Below are positions 1-6,311 of a stretch of 8,309 bases of DNA, in pieces (within the stretch, counting starts at the first letter, position 1; each line of letters opens with the position of its first letter). Source of the stretch: an uncultured Eubacteriales bacterium (GTDB lineage: Bacteria > Bacillota > Clostridia > Christensenellales > UBA1242). The DNA is taken from positions 1 through 8,309 of the forward strand of contig USTJ01000022.1 in assembly GCA_900557585.1 (NCBI GenBank). The letters are read 5' to 3'. The notes under the pieces are model-generated. The model did no database searches and had not been told where the DNA came from. It was given only the letters and a program-made list of their open reading frames with translations. Made by a program: the position numbers and the translations under genes.

Positions 1-1074
1 GAACTTTTCAGCAAACTCAAAATCACGTTGGTCATGTGTTGGAACAGCCATAACTGCGCCAGTTCCATAGCCATTCAAAACGAAATCTGCAAGATAAAGA
101 CTAACTCTGTTGCCATTTACAGGGTTTATTGCTTTGATTCCTTCAAGCAAACAACCAGTTTTGTCTTTCACATTGCTCTTTCGGTCAAACTCACTGCGAA
201 GAGCGGTTTTTCTTTGATATTCACGAACCGCATTCATGTTTTTGATGTATGGAGCAAGTTTTTCAACAAGTTCATTTTCTGGTGCAAGCGAAACAAAAGT
301 TACACCATAGATTGTTTCAATGCAGGTTGTGAAAATCTTTACTTCGCCAACGTGTTTTGCGTTTTCGTCTTGAATTTCAAATTTAACTTCAACGCCTTCA
401 CTTTTTCCAATCCAGTTGCGTTGAGCCTCTTTGAGATAGTCTGCCATTTGAATGCGGTCTACATTTCCAAGAAGTTTGTTTGCATATTCTTTCATTTTCA
501 AGAACCAAACATCTCGGTTCACTTGAACAACATCATTTCCACAACGGTCACACTTTCCACCCTGGCTGTCTTCATTTGACAAAACAGTTTGGCAATGTTC
601 GCAATAGTTTACGGTTCCTTTTTGTTTATATGCTTTGCCATTTTTCAAAAGTTGCAAGAAAATCCATTGTGTCCACTTATAATATTCTGGGTCACTTGTG
701 CAAAAACTTCTGCTATAATCAAAAGAAAGTCCAAGTTTTTTGAACTGGTTTATGATAACCTCGAAACCATTTTTAACAAAATCTTTTGGATTGGTTCCAT
801 ATTTGATTGCAGCGTTTTCAGCAGGAAGACCAAACGCATCGCCACCAACTGGGAACAAAACATTATATCCTTTGAAACGTTTATATCTTGCAAGAGCATC
901 AGCAGGAACGGTTCCCTTCAAATGTCCCATGTGAAGAGATTTTCCACTCACGTTAGGAAACTCATAAAGAACATAGAACTTTTCTCTTGTCTTGTCAAAA
1001 TCAACTGCTTTGAAAGCAGGCTCGTTTTCCCACTTTTTCTGCCACTTTTCTTCAATTTCTTTAAAATTATACAT
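1..1074 (-). CDS. leuS: Leucyl-tRNA synthetase, N-terminal part (3' end cut by window edge)
   Basis: This enzyme charges tRNA-Leu with leucine in the cytoplasm. 358 codons are visible, and the frame runs cleanly off the left edge; bacterial LeuRS is usually a little over 800 residues. The class I signature HMGH is at residues 48-51, inside SGKSLHMGHLKG. It is followed by the LeuRS stretch FPVGGDAFGLPAENAA (74-89). A zinc-ribbon insert has CEHC at 158-161 and CDRC at 175-178. The CP1 editing domain begins near residue 219 and includes GYGTGAVMAVPTHDQRDFEF (336-355), with the conserved editing-site Asp at about residue 348. The usual threonine-rich editing motif TTRPDT reads TTCIET (252-257). 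The start is supported by AGGAG at 1081-1085, six bases upstream. It appears to be transcribed alone from its own promoter. Identity is certain; the KMSKS loop lies outside the window. Confidence 0.97.
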   Translation of the reverse strand, partial: MYNFKEIEEKWQKKWENEPAFKAVDFDKTREKFYVLYEFPNVSGKSLHMGHLKGTVPADALARYKRFKGYNVLFPVGGDAFGLPAENAAIKYGTNPKDFVKNGFEVIINQFKKLGLSFDYSRSFCTSDPEYYKWTQWIFLQLLKNGKAYKQKGTVNYCEHCQTVLSNEDSQGGKCDRCGNDVVQVNRDVWFLKMKEYANKLLGNVDRIQMADYLKEAQRNWIGKSEGVEVKFEIQDENAKHVGEVKIFTTCIETIYGVTFVSLAPENELVEKLAPYIKNMNAVREYQRKTALRSEFDRKSNVKDKTGCLLEGIKAINPVNGNRVSLYLADFVLNGYGTGAVMAVPTHDQRDFEFAEKF

Positions 1075-1080
1075 AGCATT

Positions 1081-1124
1081 CTCCTATGCAAAAAATGATA
1101 CCACATTTTCACTTGTTTTTGCAA
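1081..1124 (-). promoter_or_regulatory. leuS promoter and ribosome binding site
   Basis: On the minus strand, a -35-like TTGCAA (1119-1124) is followed by an 18-base spacer and an extended -10, TGGTATCAT (1095-1103). Transcription would start near 1088, giving a leader of about 14 bases that holds little beyond the AGGAG site at 1081-1085. There is no room for a T-box, the leader often found in front of Bacillota aminoacyl-tRNA synthetase genes. The assignment is by motif only. Confidence 0.6.
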
Positions 1125-1127
1125 GTG
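1110..1127. repeat. Operator-like inverted repeat over the leuS -35 box
   Basis: CACTTG (1110-1115) and CAAGTG (1122-1127) form a perfect 6-bp inverted repeat with a 6-base centre. It covers the proposed -35 element of leuS at 1119-1124. It lies upstream of the predicted start of transcription, so it would act as DNA, for example as a repressor site, rather than as an RNA hairpin in the leuS leader. A repeat this short in AT-rich DNA may be chance. Confidence 0.3.
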
Positions 1128-1185
1128 TTCAGCAAATTTGTGTGTTTTTTATTTAAAAAATAAAAATATTTAGATTTTTAAGCAA

Positions 1186-1213
1186 AAAAAAGAAAGGTTC
1201 CCCTTTCCTTTTT
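1186..1213 (-). terminator. Rho-independent terminator of the HD-PPase-Nudix operon
   Basis: Read on the minus strand, GAAAGG and CCTTTC (1202-1207 with 1192-1197) pair around a GGAA loop. The stem extends through one G-T wobble and several A-T pairs, and a run of eight T follows at 1184-1191. It starts 7 bases after the TAG stop of the Nudix gene. The outer A/T pairs mean it could also work weakly in the other direction. Confidence 0.8.
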
Positions 1214-1220
1214 AATCATG

Positions 1221-1724
1221 CTAAACCCATTCTTCGTTGTCTGTTTCATTGACAATGATTTTATATTCGTTTTTTGCAACTTCTGTTGCTTTTTCAATAA
1301 TGCGATTTCCAATATCTCCCCATTCAAGAAGAACTTTTGCTTTTTCAGGGCTGACCAACACTCTTTCATATGTTTTCCCATTGTCTGGACCCAGCAATCT
1401 TTCACCAATTTTATCAACCCTGCACGCCATGCGAACTTGTGCATATGGTGCACGGTCACCATCGCCACGAACATCTTGATAACCAAGATAAATCGGAGAA
1501 AAAATTGTTGTGTTCACTCCTTCTTTAAACTCTCGGCAAAGTGTTGCAATTTGGTCTTTATCAAACTTTTCAACCGTTCCGCCCGCAAGAGAAAAATATC
1601 TTTTCCCATTTATATGGTCACCTTTCATCAGAACTCTTCCGTCTGATGTGAAAGGAACACCATACACTTGGCTGACATGCATATCTTTGGGAATTGGGGC
1701 TTCATGGCAAAATAATTCAATCAT
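1221..1724 (-). CDS. Nudix hydrolase with degenerate Nudix box
   Basis: 167 residues, a usual length for a single-domain Nudix protein. Nudix enzymes cleave nucleoside diphosphates linked to another group, using a metal held by the Nudix helix. The box lies at residues 48-72 and starts with GGTVEKFD. The middle holds one residue more than the canonical Gx5Ex7REUxEExGU spacing, and the end reads REFKEGVNT. Glu65 and Glu68 remain, but the next canonical Glu is Gly69 and the canonical Gly is Asn71. Residues 79-100 (YLGYQDVRG, then PYAQVRM) also fit Nudix proteins of this type. It is the last gene of a three-gene operon; its ATG lies one base after the pyrophosphatase stop. I see no clear ribosome binding site, so translational coupling is likely. 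The fold call is good. The substrate is unknown, and weakened catalysis is possible. Confidence 0.85.
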   Translation of the reverse strand: MIELFCHEAPIPKDMHVSQVYGVPFTSDGRVLMKGDHINGKRYFSLAGGTVEKFDKDQIATLCREFKEGVNTTIFSPIYLGYQDVRGDGDRAPYAQVRMACRVDKIGERLLGPDNGKTYERVLVSPEKAKVLLEWGDIGNRIIEKATEVAKNEYKIIVNETDNEEWV

Positions 1725-1725
1725 A

Positions 1726-2061
1726 TTATCTTATAATCACACTTTCAAAATATTGTTCTTGAAACTCTGTAAGTGCACGAACCTGCTCGTCTGAATAGTT
1801 TTTTCCATCTTTCATAACAACAAGTTTGTCGTCATCATCATTGGTGCGGTGAATGATTGCGATCACCCTTCCAGTAAATTCGTCGAGTGGTTTGTGTTCA
1901 CCAAGGACATAGGCGTCAAGCTCTTCTCCGTCACCTGAAACAGTGTTTGGAATATATCCATAGTTAACAGGATAAATAAAGCCATGCTTGGGATGAATTG
2001 AGCCAAGCGGTCTATCTATTTTTACAGTTACAATTTTCCCAAGATATTCTTTTGTGTTCAT
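1726..2061 (-). CDS. Short family I-type inorganic pyrophosphatase
   Basis: Predicted to hydrolyse pyrophosphate to phosphate in the cytoplasm. It has 111 residues, against about 175 for typical bacterial family I enzymes. The family core is clear: YPVNYGYIPNT (30-40), then the acidic signature DGEELD (44-49), and a later acidic patch ending in DDDDK (75-79). Compared with the E. coli enzyme, DGDPVD has become DGEELD, the equivalent of Asp97 appears to be Asn74, and the N-terminal strand carrying Glu20, Lys29 and Glu31 is shortened or changed. My alignment there is by eye. The ATG overlaps the TGA of the upstream HD gene in an ATGA quartet, and the Nudix gene begins one base after its stop. 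Membership of the PPase superfamily is confident; full PPase activity is not proven by the residues present. Confidence 0.85.
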   Translation of the reverse strand: MNTKEYLGKIVTVKIDRPLGSIHPKHGFIYPVNYGYIPNTVSGDGEELDAYVLGEHKPLDEFTGRVIAIIHRTNDDDDKLVVMKDGKNYSDEQVRALTEFQEQYFESVIIR

Positions 2062-2708
2062 TCTTTTTTCCCATTTTCTTTGATTTTATGATTAAAGGCA
2101 TATTCTGAAACAGCCATGAAATTGTCGTCATAGTTTTGAACTTTTTGATTGTATCTAATCCACATTTCCGACCAACTCAAACCCTTGTCAAGAAGCCGGC
2201 GAACATCTTTGTTTTCAAGAATATAATTTCCTTCTTGACCTGAAAGGTCAACGCAACCCTCCTCGTCATAAATCTTACACTGCAAATCACATTCGAGTTT
2301 GTCGCACTGATATGCAAAATATGCTTCTTTGGTTTTTCTTTCATCAAACTCAAAAATCAAATCTTTAATTTCTTTGGCATCAAGAACTTTTGCAAACATC
2401 TTTTCAACCGACTTGTGCCCAAGATTATTTTTCTCTTCTTTTGTAATTTCAAAAGGATTAAAATCGCCAATGAAAATTTCTTCGGTTTCATGAACAGCAA
2501 GCATTGTTAAAACTTTTTTCAAATCAACATCATAACCAAATTCCGACCACATTGCAATTGCAAGCATTTGCACACCATAGATATGTTCAGCAATGCTTTC
2601 AAGACGTTCTCTTTTAGCATGCCAGCAGTTCCAACCAGTTCGAACAACATCTTTAAGCGTGTTGCAAAGAACATAATATTCAACAACATTTTCAACTCTG
2701 TTTCGCAT
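2058..2708 (-). CDS. HD-domain phosphohydrolase, YfbR/HD_3-like (5'-nucleotidase type)
   Basis: A cytoplasmic metal-dependent phosphohydrolase of the HD superfamily. The closest known type is the YfbR-like 5'-deoxynucleotidase group. Counting from the upstream ATG at 2714, the motifs are RLESIAEHIYGVQM (37-50, His44), MLAVHETEEIFIGD (71-84, with His75-Glu76 where the classic pair is His-Asp) and YQCDKLECDLQ (135-145, Asp138). Two starts are possible, at 2714 and 2708. I chose 2708 because GAGGAG at 2717-2722 is 8 bases from it but only 2 bases from the other; this gives 216 residues. The gene ends in TGA, which overlaps the next ATG by 4 bases. It is the first gene of the operon with the pyrophosphatase and the Nudix gene, which supports a role in nucleotide turnover. 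The exact substrate is not readable. Confidence 0.85.
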   Translation of the reverse strand: MRNRVENVVEYYVLCNTLKDVVRTGWNCWHAKRERLESIAEHIYGVQMLAIAMWSEFGYDVDLKKVLTMLAVHETEEIFIGDFNPFEITKEEKNNLGHKSVEKMFAKVLDAKEIKDLIFEFDERKTKEAYFAYQCDKLECDLQCKIYDEEGCVDLSGQEGNYILENKDVRRLLDKGLSWSEMWIRYNQKVQNYDDNFMAVSEYAFNHKIKENGKKE

Positions 2709-2716
2709 TTTCATTT

Positions 2717-2738
2717 CTCCTCTTTTTTCATTATATCA
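2717..2738 (-). promoter_or_regulatory. Promoter and RBS of the HD-PPase-Nudix operon
   Basis: The minus strand has a perfect extended -10, TGATATAAT (2730-2738), with the GAGGAG ribosome site at 2717-2722 just below it. At 17-base spacing the -35 hexamer would be GTGCAT (2753-2758), a poor match, so the extended -10 probably carries recognition. Transcription would start near 2723. The leader would then be about 15 bases to the 2708 start but only about 9 to the 2714 start, which also favours 2708. Confidence 0.65.
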
Positions 2739-2743
2739 CACTG

Positions 2744-2791
2744 AAAAAATAAATGCACGCAAATTTACAAGGCATATATTTGCGTGCATTT
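2744..2791 (-). terminator. Terminator of the M60 peptidase gene (likely bidirectional)
   Basis: AAATGCACGCAAAT (2751-2764) and ATTTGCGTGCATTT (2778-2791) form a perfect 14-bp stem with a 13-base loop. On the minus strand the stem is followed by TATTTTTTC, as expected of a factor-independent terminator. It lies about 125 bases after the stop of the 1005-residue gene. The plus-strand side is also T-rich (2789-2800), so it could work both ways. The 125 bases between it and the peptidase stop (2792-2916) are AT-rich and show no gene or clear motif. Confidence 0.85.
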
Positions 2792-2916
2792 TATTGTTTT
2801 TTACTTATTTTTTATCATAAAACAATCCATATTTTGCAGTTTTTCATAAATATTCATGTTATTTTTGCATAAAATATTCCAATTTACCGCAATTTTTACA
2901 TTTATTTGATGAAATA

Positions 2917-5900
2917 TTATTTTGTTTCGCGTTTTTTGAGCACTTTCAAAAGAACAATTGCCGAAACAAACAAAATTACAAGCAATGAAGCAATGACAAC
3001 TGCAACAATCAAAGTGTTTGGATTCTCTTGTGTTTTATCTATAATTTCAACAGAAATTGTTTTCAAAACTTTGTTCCCGTCTGAATCTTTAACCGAATAA
3101 AGAACCTTATATTTGCCAGCAACCGAAGCGTCAAGTTCGGTTATGACTGAAACATTTTCACTGTTGCTTTCAATTGCAAAATCTTCGTTATCAGTGATTT
3201 TTATAAGCGAGTATAGGTCTATGCTTTCACCTTTATTGAACGAATATTTTTCCTTTTCAGAAACAATTGTTGGAAGCCCTCCACGCCTTATTCTTTCAAT
3301 GAATGCTACATATTCTGCTTGGTCTTCTGCATTCAAATTTTCAAATGCTTCTATCACTTTTGCCTTGGTGTTTGTGTTGATGCGCTTGTTTTCAATTTCT
3401 GCATCTGCTACACTTTCTTTATAGTTTTTGATAATGTCAATCATTCTTGATTTTGCGTTTTCATAAAGAACTTGCTTCTCATTAAAGTTTTCAACCGACA
3501 AAAGTTTAAGCCCATTTTCTGTGATTTCATATTCGATTGTTTTTGAAGATGAATAGTTATATTCTTGCATTCTGTTTCCTGTGATCTGTGAAACAACCCC
3601 AACAAGATTTGGCTTTTCAGAATATATTGTTATTTTATATCCAACACCAATTTCTATTGTTGAATTTGCAAGTGTCAAGTCTGAGAAATATTGATTTCCT
3701 TTAACTTCAAGTTTTTGAACTTCGGTTCCGTTTTTGTCACAAATCATAACCGAAACAAAAACTGTGCTTGGCTGGGAAGCCCATGTGCTGTTGCGGTTTC
3801 CAAGGTCTGCACCACCAAGCGATACTGTTGCAGACTTATAGCCATCTGTAAATTTCAAAGAATAGCCAATGGTTCCATAAATACCATAGATATTCAAAGT
3901 TACAAGGTGTGTTTGATAGTCGGTTTTTGTGAAAGCATCAAATGAACATGAAATTTCATTTTCACCCTCTTTAAGAGTCACTGTGCAAAACTTGTTGTCA
4001 AACTGGAAGTCCACCGGCAACTTTATTTCATAGGTTCCAATTTCAAGGTCTGTGAAAGAAATTTGATTTGTCAAAATTTTTGCAATTTTCACAACATTGC
4101 CATGATATGCAAGAGCAACACTCTTTCCGCGAATCTTTGAAATATTATCAATTTCAAAATTGATTTTCAAACTGCATGAAGACGCATATTTTTGCAAAAC
4201 CTCTTCTTTCACAAGCCCATATTTAAGGTTCAAGTTTTCCTCTGTCATCACTGTTTCAAGAGTTTCATCCAAAAGGCTGTCTGCAAGAATTGAAACTGCC
4301 GAAAGACCTTTGTCTGTGATTTCTTTTTCGATGTTTTCTGAAACTGGCATTGTCCATTGTTTTAAATATGGAACAATATTCACATTATATTCCCATGCAA
4401 AAAACTTTGCATAAACATCGGCAACGGTTAAAGACGAAACATTTTGTTCGCTTGCAAGTTTGCGATAGAAACTGAAAAGTTTTCCATAGGTTACTGTTCC
4501 TTCGAACGCGTCAAGCATGTTTACAATTGAATATAATTTTTCAGAAGTGTTTGTATAGGTTCCACTGTCATTGTTGAAAATTGTTTGCCCAGCAGAAATT
4601 TTGTTTATTCGGCTGTTGTTCAAATTTTGTTCGCAGTTTTCAAGGTTACCAATATAACTGTCGTTCTTTTTATAAAGCGTGCGGTCGGTTTGAATATAGT
4701 GTGCAAGAATGTTGTTCCCTGTCTCATTCAAAAACATGCCCTTTCCAAGTGTGCCTTGATAGCCGTGGGCAATTTCGTGAAGAGTTCCCCATCCATATTG
4801 AAAAATTGCAGAAATTGTTGAACTGCAAACTGCAATAAAGTTCCCGTTATAATAGGCTCCAATGCCCGCCATTGCAGCATCTGCAACCGCGGTATATTTT
4901 GTTCGATAGTTCTGGTCATAGGCGTTTTTAGCATCAAATTCAAGCCCAATCATCTTGTCATAGCGATTCACAACTTCCAAATAATATTCCAAAAACGCAT
5001 CAATAGAATCAAAAGGATTGTTATATCCACTTGCGGTGTAACCACTGAGTTTATCAACGTCTGCAAATGGCACAACGCACAAAATTGCCTCGCCGTCAAC
5101 AACGCCAAACTCGTTTTCTGAAATTTTCCAGTTTGCATTGAACTGCTCTTCATTGTCTTTATAGTGATAATAGTCAAGAGCCTTCACACCAGTGTTATAT
5201 TTCAGTTCAATTTTGAATGTTCGGTCAATCACGTTTGATTCAGAAAGGCGTGGCGAAGTTACAAGTGGAACCGCACCCGGCATAGTTCCATCTTTCAAAG
5301 TGTTTGAAATTGTTTGATATTCTGAACTGTTGCATTTTATGCTTGTAAAACTATTCTTTGCACGAGTGTTTGTGAAAAATGTGATTTGCAAATCTTGGCG
5401 TCCTTCAAGCATCTTTGCTTGAAAACTTTGATTTTCAGGCAAAAAGATTCCCAAAATCTGGCGGTCACCAGTGTTGCAACGCTCGGTTCCAACATTTTTC
5501 ATGTTTTGCATTGACGGGATTGCATAAACTGTTTGTTCAACAATGCATTCACCCTCTTCTTTGTCTTGAATGGTTACTGGAACAGTGAGTTCCGCCTTGT
5601 TGCCATGCGAATCTGTAACATGATATTTCAGTTCATAGTTCCCAGCAATAGTGCTTTGAACATTGTTAAAATAGCAAACAATTTTATGTGAAAGGTCGCC
5701 ATCTTCAAAGTCTTTTGCAAAAATACGGAAACGGCTATCCTTTTCGCTGAAAGTTGTTGTCACATTTTTATCAATTTTTATTCCGGTCACACCATAAAAC
5801 AGCGGAGTGTTTGTCTTGCTGTAAAGCGAAACATATTCTTCTGCACTTGCACTTTTAAGTTCGGAAAAAGGCACAGTTAAAACTGCACCAAGCAAAAGCA

Positions 5901-5934
5901 TAAGCGAGAAGCAATAACATAAAAACTTTTTCAT
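2917..5934 (-). CDS. Membrane-anchored M60-like (enhancin/mucin-type) zinc metallopeptidase
   Basis: A 1005-residue surface protein. Residues 1-31 are a signal peptide: KK, a hydrophobic core, and a likely cut after ASA at 29-31. Residues 44-124 are an Ig-like, DUF5011-type domain (KDFEDGD, YHVTDSHGN). Residues ~130-560 fit the peptidase M60 fold, with the gluzincin site HEIAH at 386-390 and the third ligand Glu404 in FLNETGNN, 13 residues after the second His. Residues ~586-668 look like another beta domain. Residues ~678-812 resemble the putative mucin/carbohydrate-binding module of enhancin-like proteins (VSVMICDKNGTEV, then VKGN, then GYKITIYSEKP). A helical linker (~816-885) leads to a second Ig-like domain (888-966). 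Residues 974-999 are a transmembrane helix with a KKRETK tail. There is no LPXTG motif. M60 enzymes are known to cleave glycosylated proteins such as mucins; that substrate is an inference here. GAGGA lies six bases before the ATG. The gene appears monocistronic. Confidence 0.88.
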   Translation of the reverse strand: MKKFLCYCFSLMLLLGAVLTVPFSELKSASAEEYVSLYSKTNTPLFYGVTGIKIDKNVTTTFSEKDSRFRIFAKDFEDGDLSHKIVCYFNNVQSTIAGNYELKYHVTDSHGNKAELTVPVTIQDKEEGECIVEQTVYAIPSMQNMKNVGTERCNTGDRQILGIFLPENQSFQAKMLEGRQDLQITFFTNTRAKNSFTSIKCNSSEYQTISNTLKDGTMPGAVPLVTSPRLSESNVIDRTFKIELKYNTGVKALDYYHYKDNEEQFNANWKISENEFGVVDGEAILCVVPFADVDKLSGYTASGYNNPFDSIDAFLEYYLEVVNRYDKMIGLEFDAKNAYDQNYRTKYTAVADAAMAGIGAYYNGNFIAVCSSTISAIFQYGWGTLHEIAHGYQGTLGKGMFLNETGNNILAHYIQTDRTLYKKNDSYIGNLENCEQNLNNSRINKISAGQTIFNNDSGTYTNTSEKLYSIVNMLDAFEGTVTYGKLFSFYRKLASEQNVSSLTVADVYAKFFAWEYNVNIVPYLKQWTMPVSENIEKEITDKGLSAVSILADSLLDETLETVMTEENLNLKYGLVKEEVLQKYASSCSLKINFEIDNISKIRGKSVALAYHGNVVKIAKILTNQISFTDLEIGTYEIKLPVDFQFDNKFCTVTLKEGENEISCSFDAFTKTDYQTHLVTLNIYGIYGTIGYSLKFTDGYKSATVSLGGADLGNRNSTWASQPSTVFVSVMICDKNGTEVQKLEVKGNQYFSDLTLANSTIEIGVGYKITIYSEKPNLVGVVSQITGNRMQEYNYSSSKTIEYEITENGLKLLSVENFNEKQVLYENAKSRMIDIIKNYKESVADAEIENKRINTNTKAKVIEAFENLNAEDQAEYVAFIERIRRGGLPTIVSEKEKYSFNKGESIDLYSLIKITDNEDFAIESNSENVSVITELDASVAGKYKVLYSVKDSDGNKVLKTISVEIIDKTQENPNTLIVAVVIASLLVILFVSAIVLLKVLKKRETK

Positions 5935-5940
5935 TTGAAA

Positions 5941-5980
5941 TCCTCGGCAATATTATACATTAAAGTGCAAACAAACACAA
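5941..5980 (-). promoter_or_regulatory. Promoter and RBS of the M60 peptidase gene
   Basis: On the minus strand, a -35-like TTGTGT (5975-5980) is followed by a 17-base spacer and a perfect -10 TATAAT (5952-5957). GAGGA at 5941-5945 sits six bases before the ATG. Transcription starting about seven bases after the -10 would fall almost on the ribosome site, so the leader is very short. The -35 match is only three of six. Confidence 0.6.
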
Positions 5981-6036
5981 CTGAAAAATTATTCAAAATT
6001 CATCCAATCTTTGCCGAATTTTTCTATATAAACAAA

Positions 6037-6061
6037 AAACATCAGCAATTGACTGATGTTT
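6037..6061 (-). terminator. Rho-independent terminator downstream of the tRNA region
   Basis: AAACATCAG (6037-6045) and CTGATGTTT (6053-6061) form a perfect 9-bp stem with a 7-base loop. On the minus strand the stem runs straight into TTTTTTG. It begins at the stop codon of the 72-codon ORF (TAA, 6060-6062). It could act as a back-up terminator for the tRNA unit or end a small transcript of its own. The plus-strand side is T-rich too (TTTATTTTTGG). Confidence 0.75.
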
Positions 6062-6278
6062 ATTTTTGGCAATGTTCAAGCAATTTTTTTACTATGTTTG
6101 CGGTTCTGATTGTGATATTGTCTTTAATTGGCGTGTTTGCAGTTTTAATCCACCAATTTGACTTTCGATAGTTTTTCAAATCAAAAGGCCAAAAAATGTG
6201 ATTGTTATATTCTTTGGTTTTGTCTATGTTTGGGCTTGGCAAAGTGATGAAGTGTAGCAATGCATTTTTCAATCCCAT
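6060..6278 (-). CDS. Doubtful 72-codon ORF between two terminators
   Basis: I do not recognise this product. The 72 residues are rich in Lys, Asn and Ile, with no signal peptide, membrane helix or metal motif; the end is IVKKLLEHCQK. In favour of a gene is its position: it ends exactly where the 6037-6061 terminator stem begins. GAGGT repeats lie just upstream, but they are one base from this ATG and better placed (7 bases) for a TTG at codon 3. Against it, the tRNA terminator at 6312-6339 lies upstream, I find no convincing promoter between them, and the amino-acid make-up is what random AT-rich DNA gives. It may be a gene remnant or noise. Together with the repeat, terminators and promoter listed around it, it accounts for the whole 5935-6350 gap. 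Confidence 0.2.
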   Translation of the reverse strand: MGLKNALLHFITLPSPNIDKTKEYNNHIFWPFDLKNYRKSNWWIKTANTPIKDNITIRTANIVKKLLEHCQK

Positions 6279-6304
6279 TACCTCTTCACTATTACCTCTT
6301 CACT
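6277..6304. repeat. Two-copy 14-bp tandem repeat
   Basis: ATTACCTCTTCACT occurs twice back to back, at 6277-6290 and 6291-6304, with no mismatch. On the minus strand each copy reads AGTGAAGAGGTAAT and so holds a Shine-Dalgarno-like AAGAGGT. It lies between the tRNA terminator and the doubtful 72-codon ORF, and its first copy overlaps that ORF's ATG. Two copies suggest a simple slippage duplication. Confidence 0.85.
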
Positions 6305-6311
6305 GGCAAAA

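Noticed and set aside
28..1098. Overlapping plus-strand ORFs of up to 183 codons opposite leuS
   Set aside because: They are antisense shadows of a certain gene, full of Phe, Cys and Asn runs, with no family resemblance.
1178..1794. ORFs in other frames across the Nudix gene, on both strands
   Set aside because: The Nudix frame has the recognisable motifs and the operon spacing; the others have none.
2792..2916. AT-rich gap between the peptidase gene and its terminator, checked for a small gene or RNA
   Set aside because: No ORF with a ribosome site and no stable stem apart from the terminator were seen.
5944..6017. Inverted repeat TCGGCAA (5944-5950) and TTGCCGA (6011-6017)
   Set aside because: Only 7 bp with about 60 bases between, and the two halves lie on opposite sides of the peptidase promoter, so they cannot fold in that transcript. 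Probably chance.
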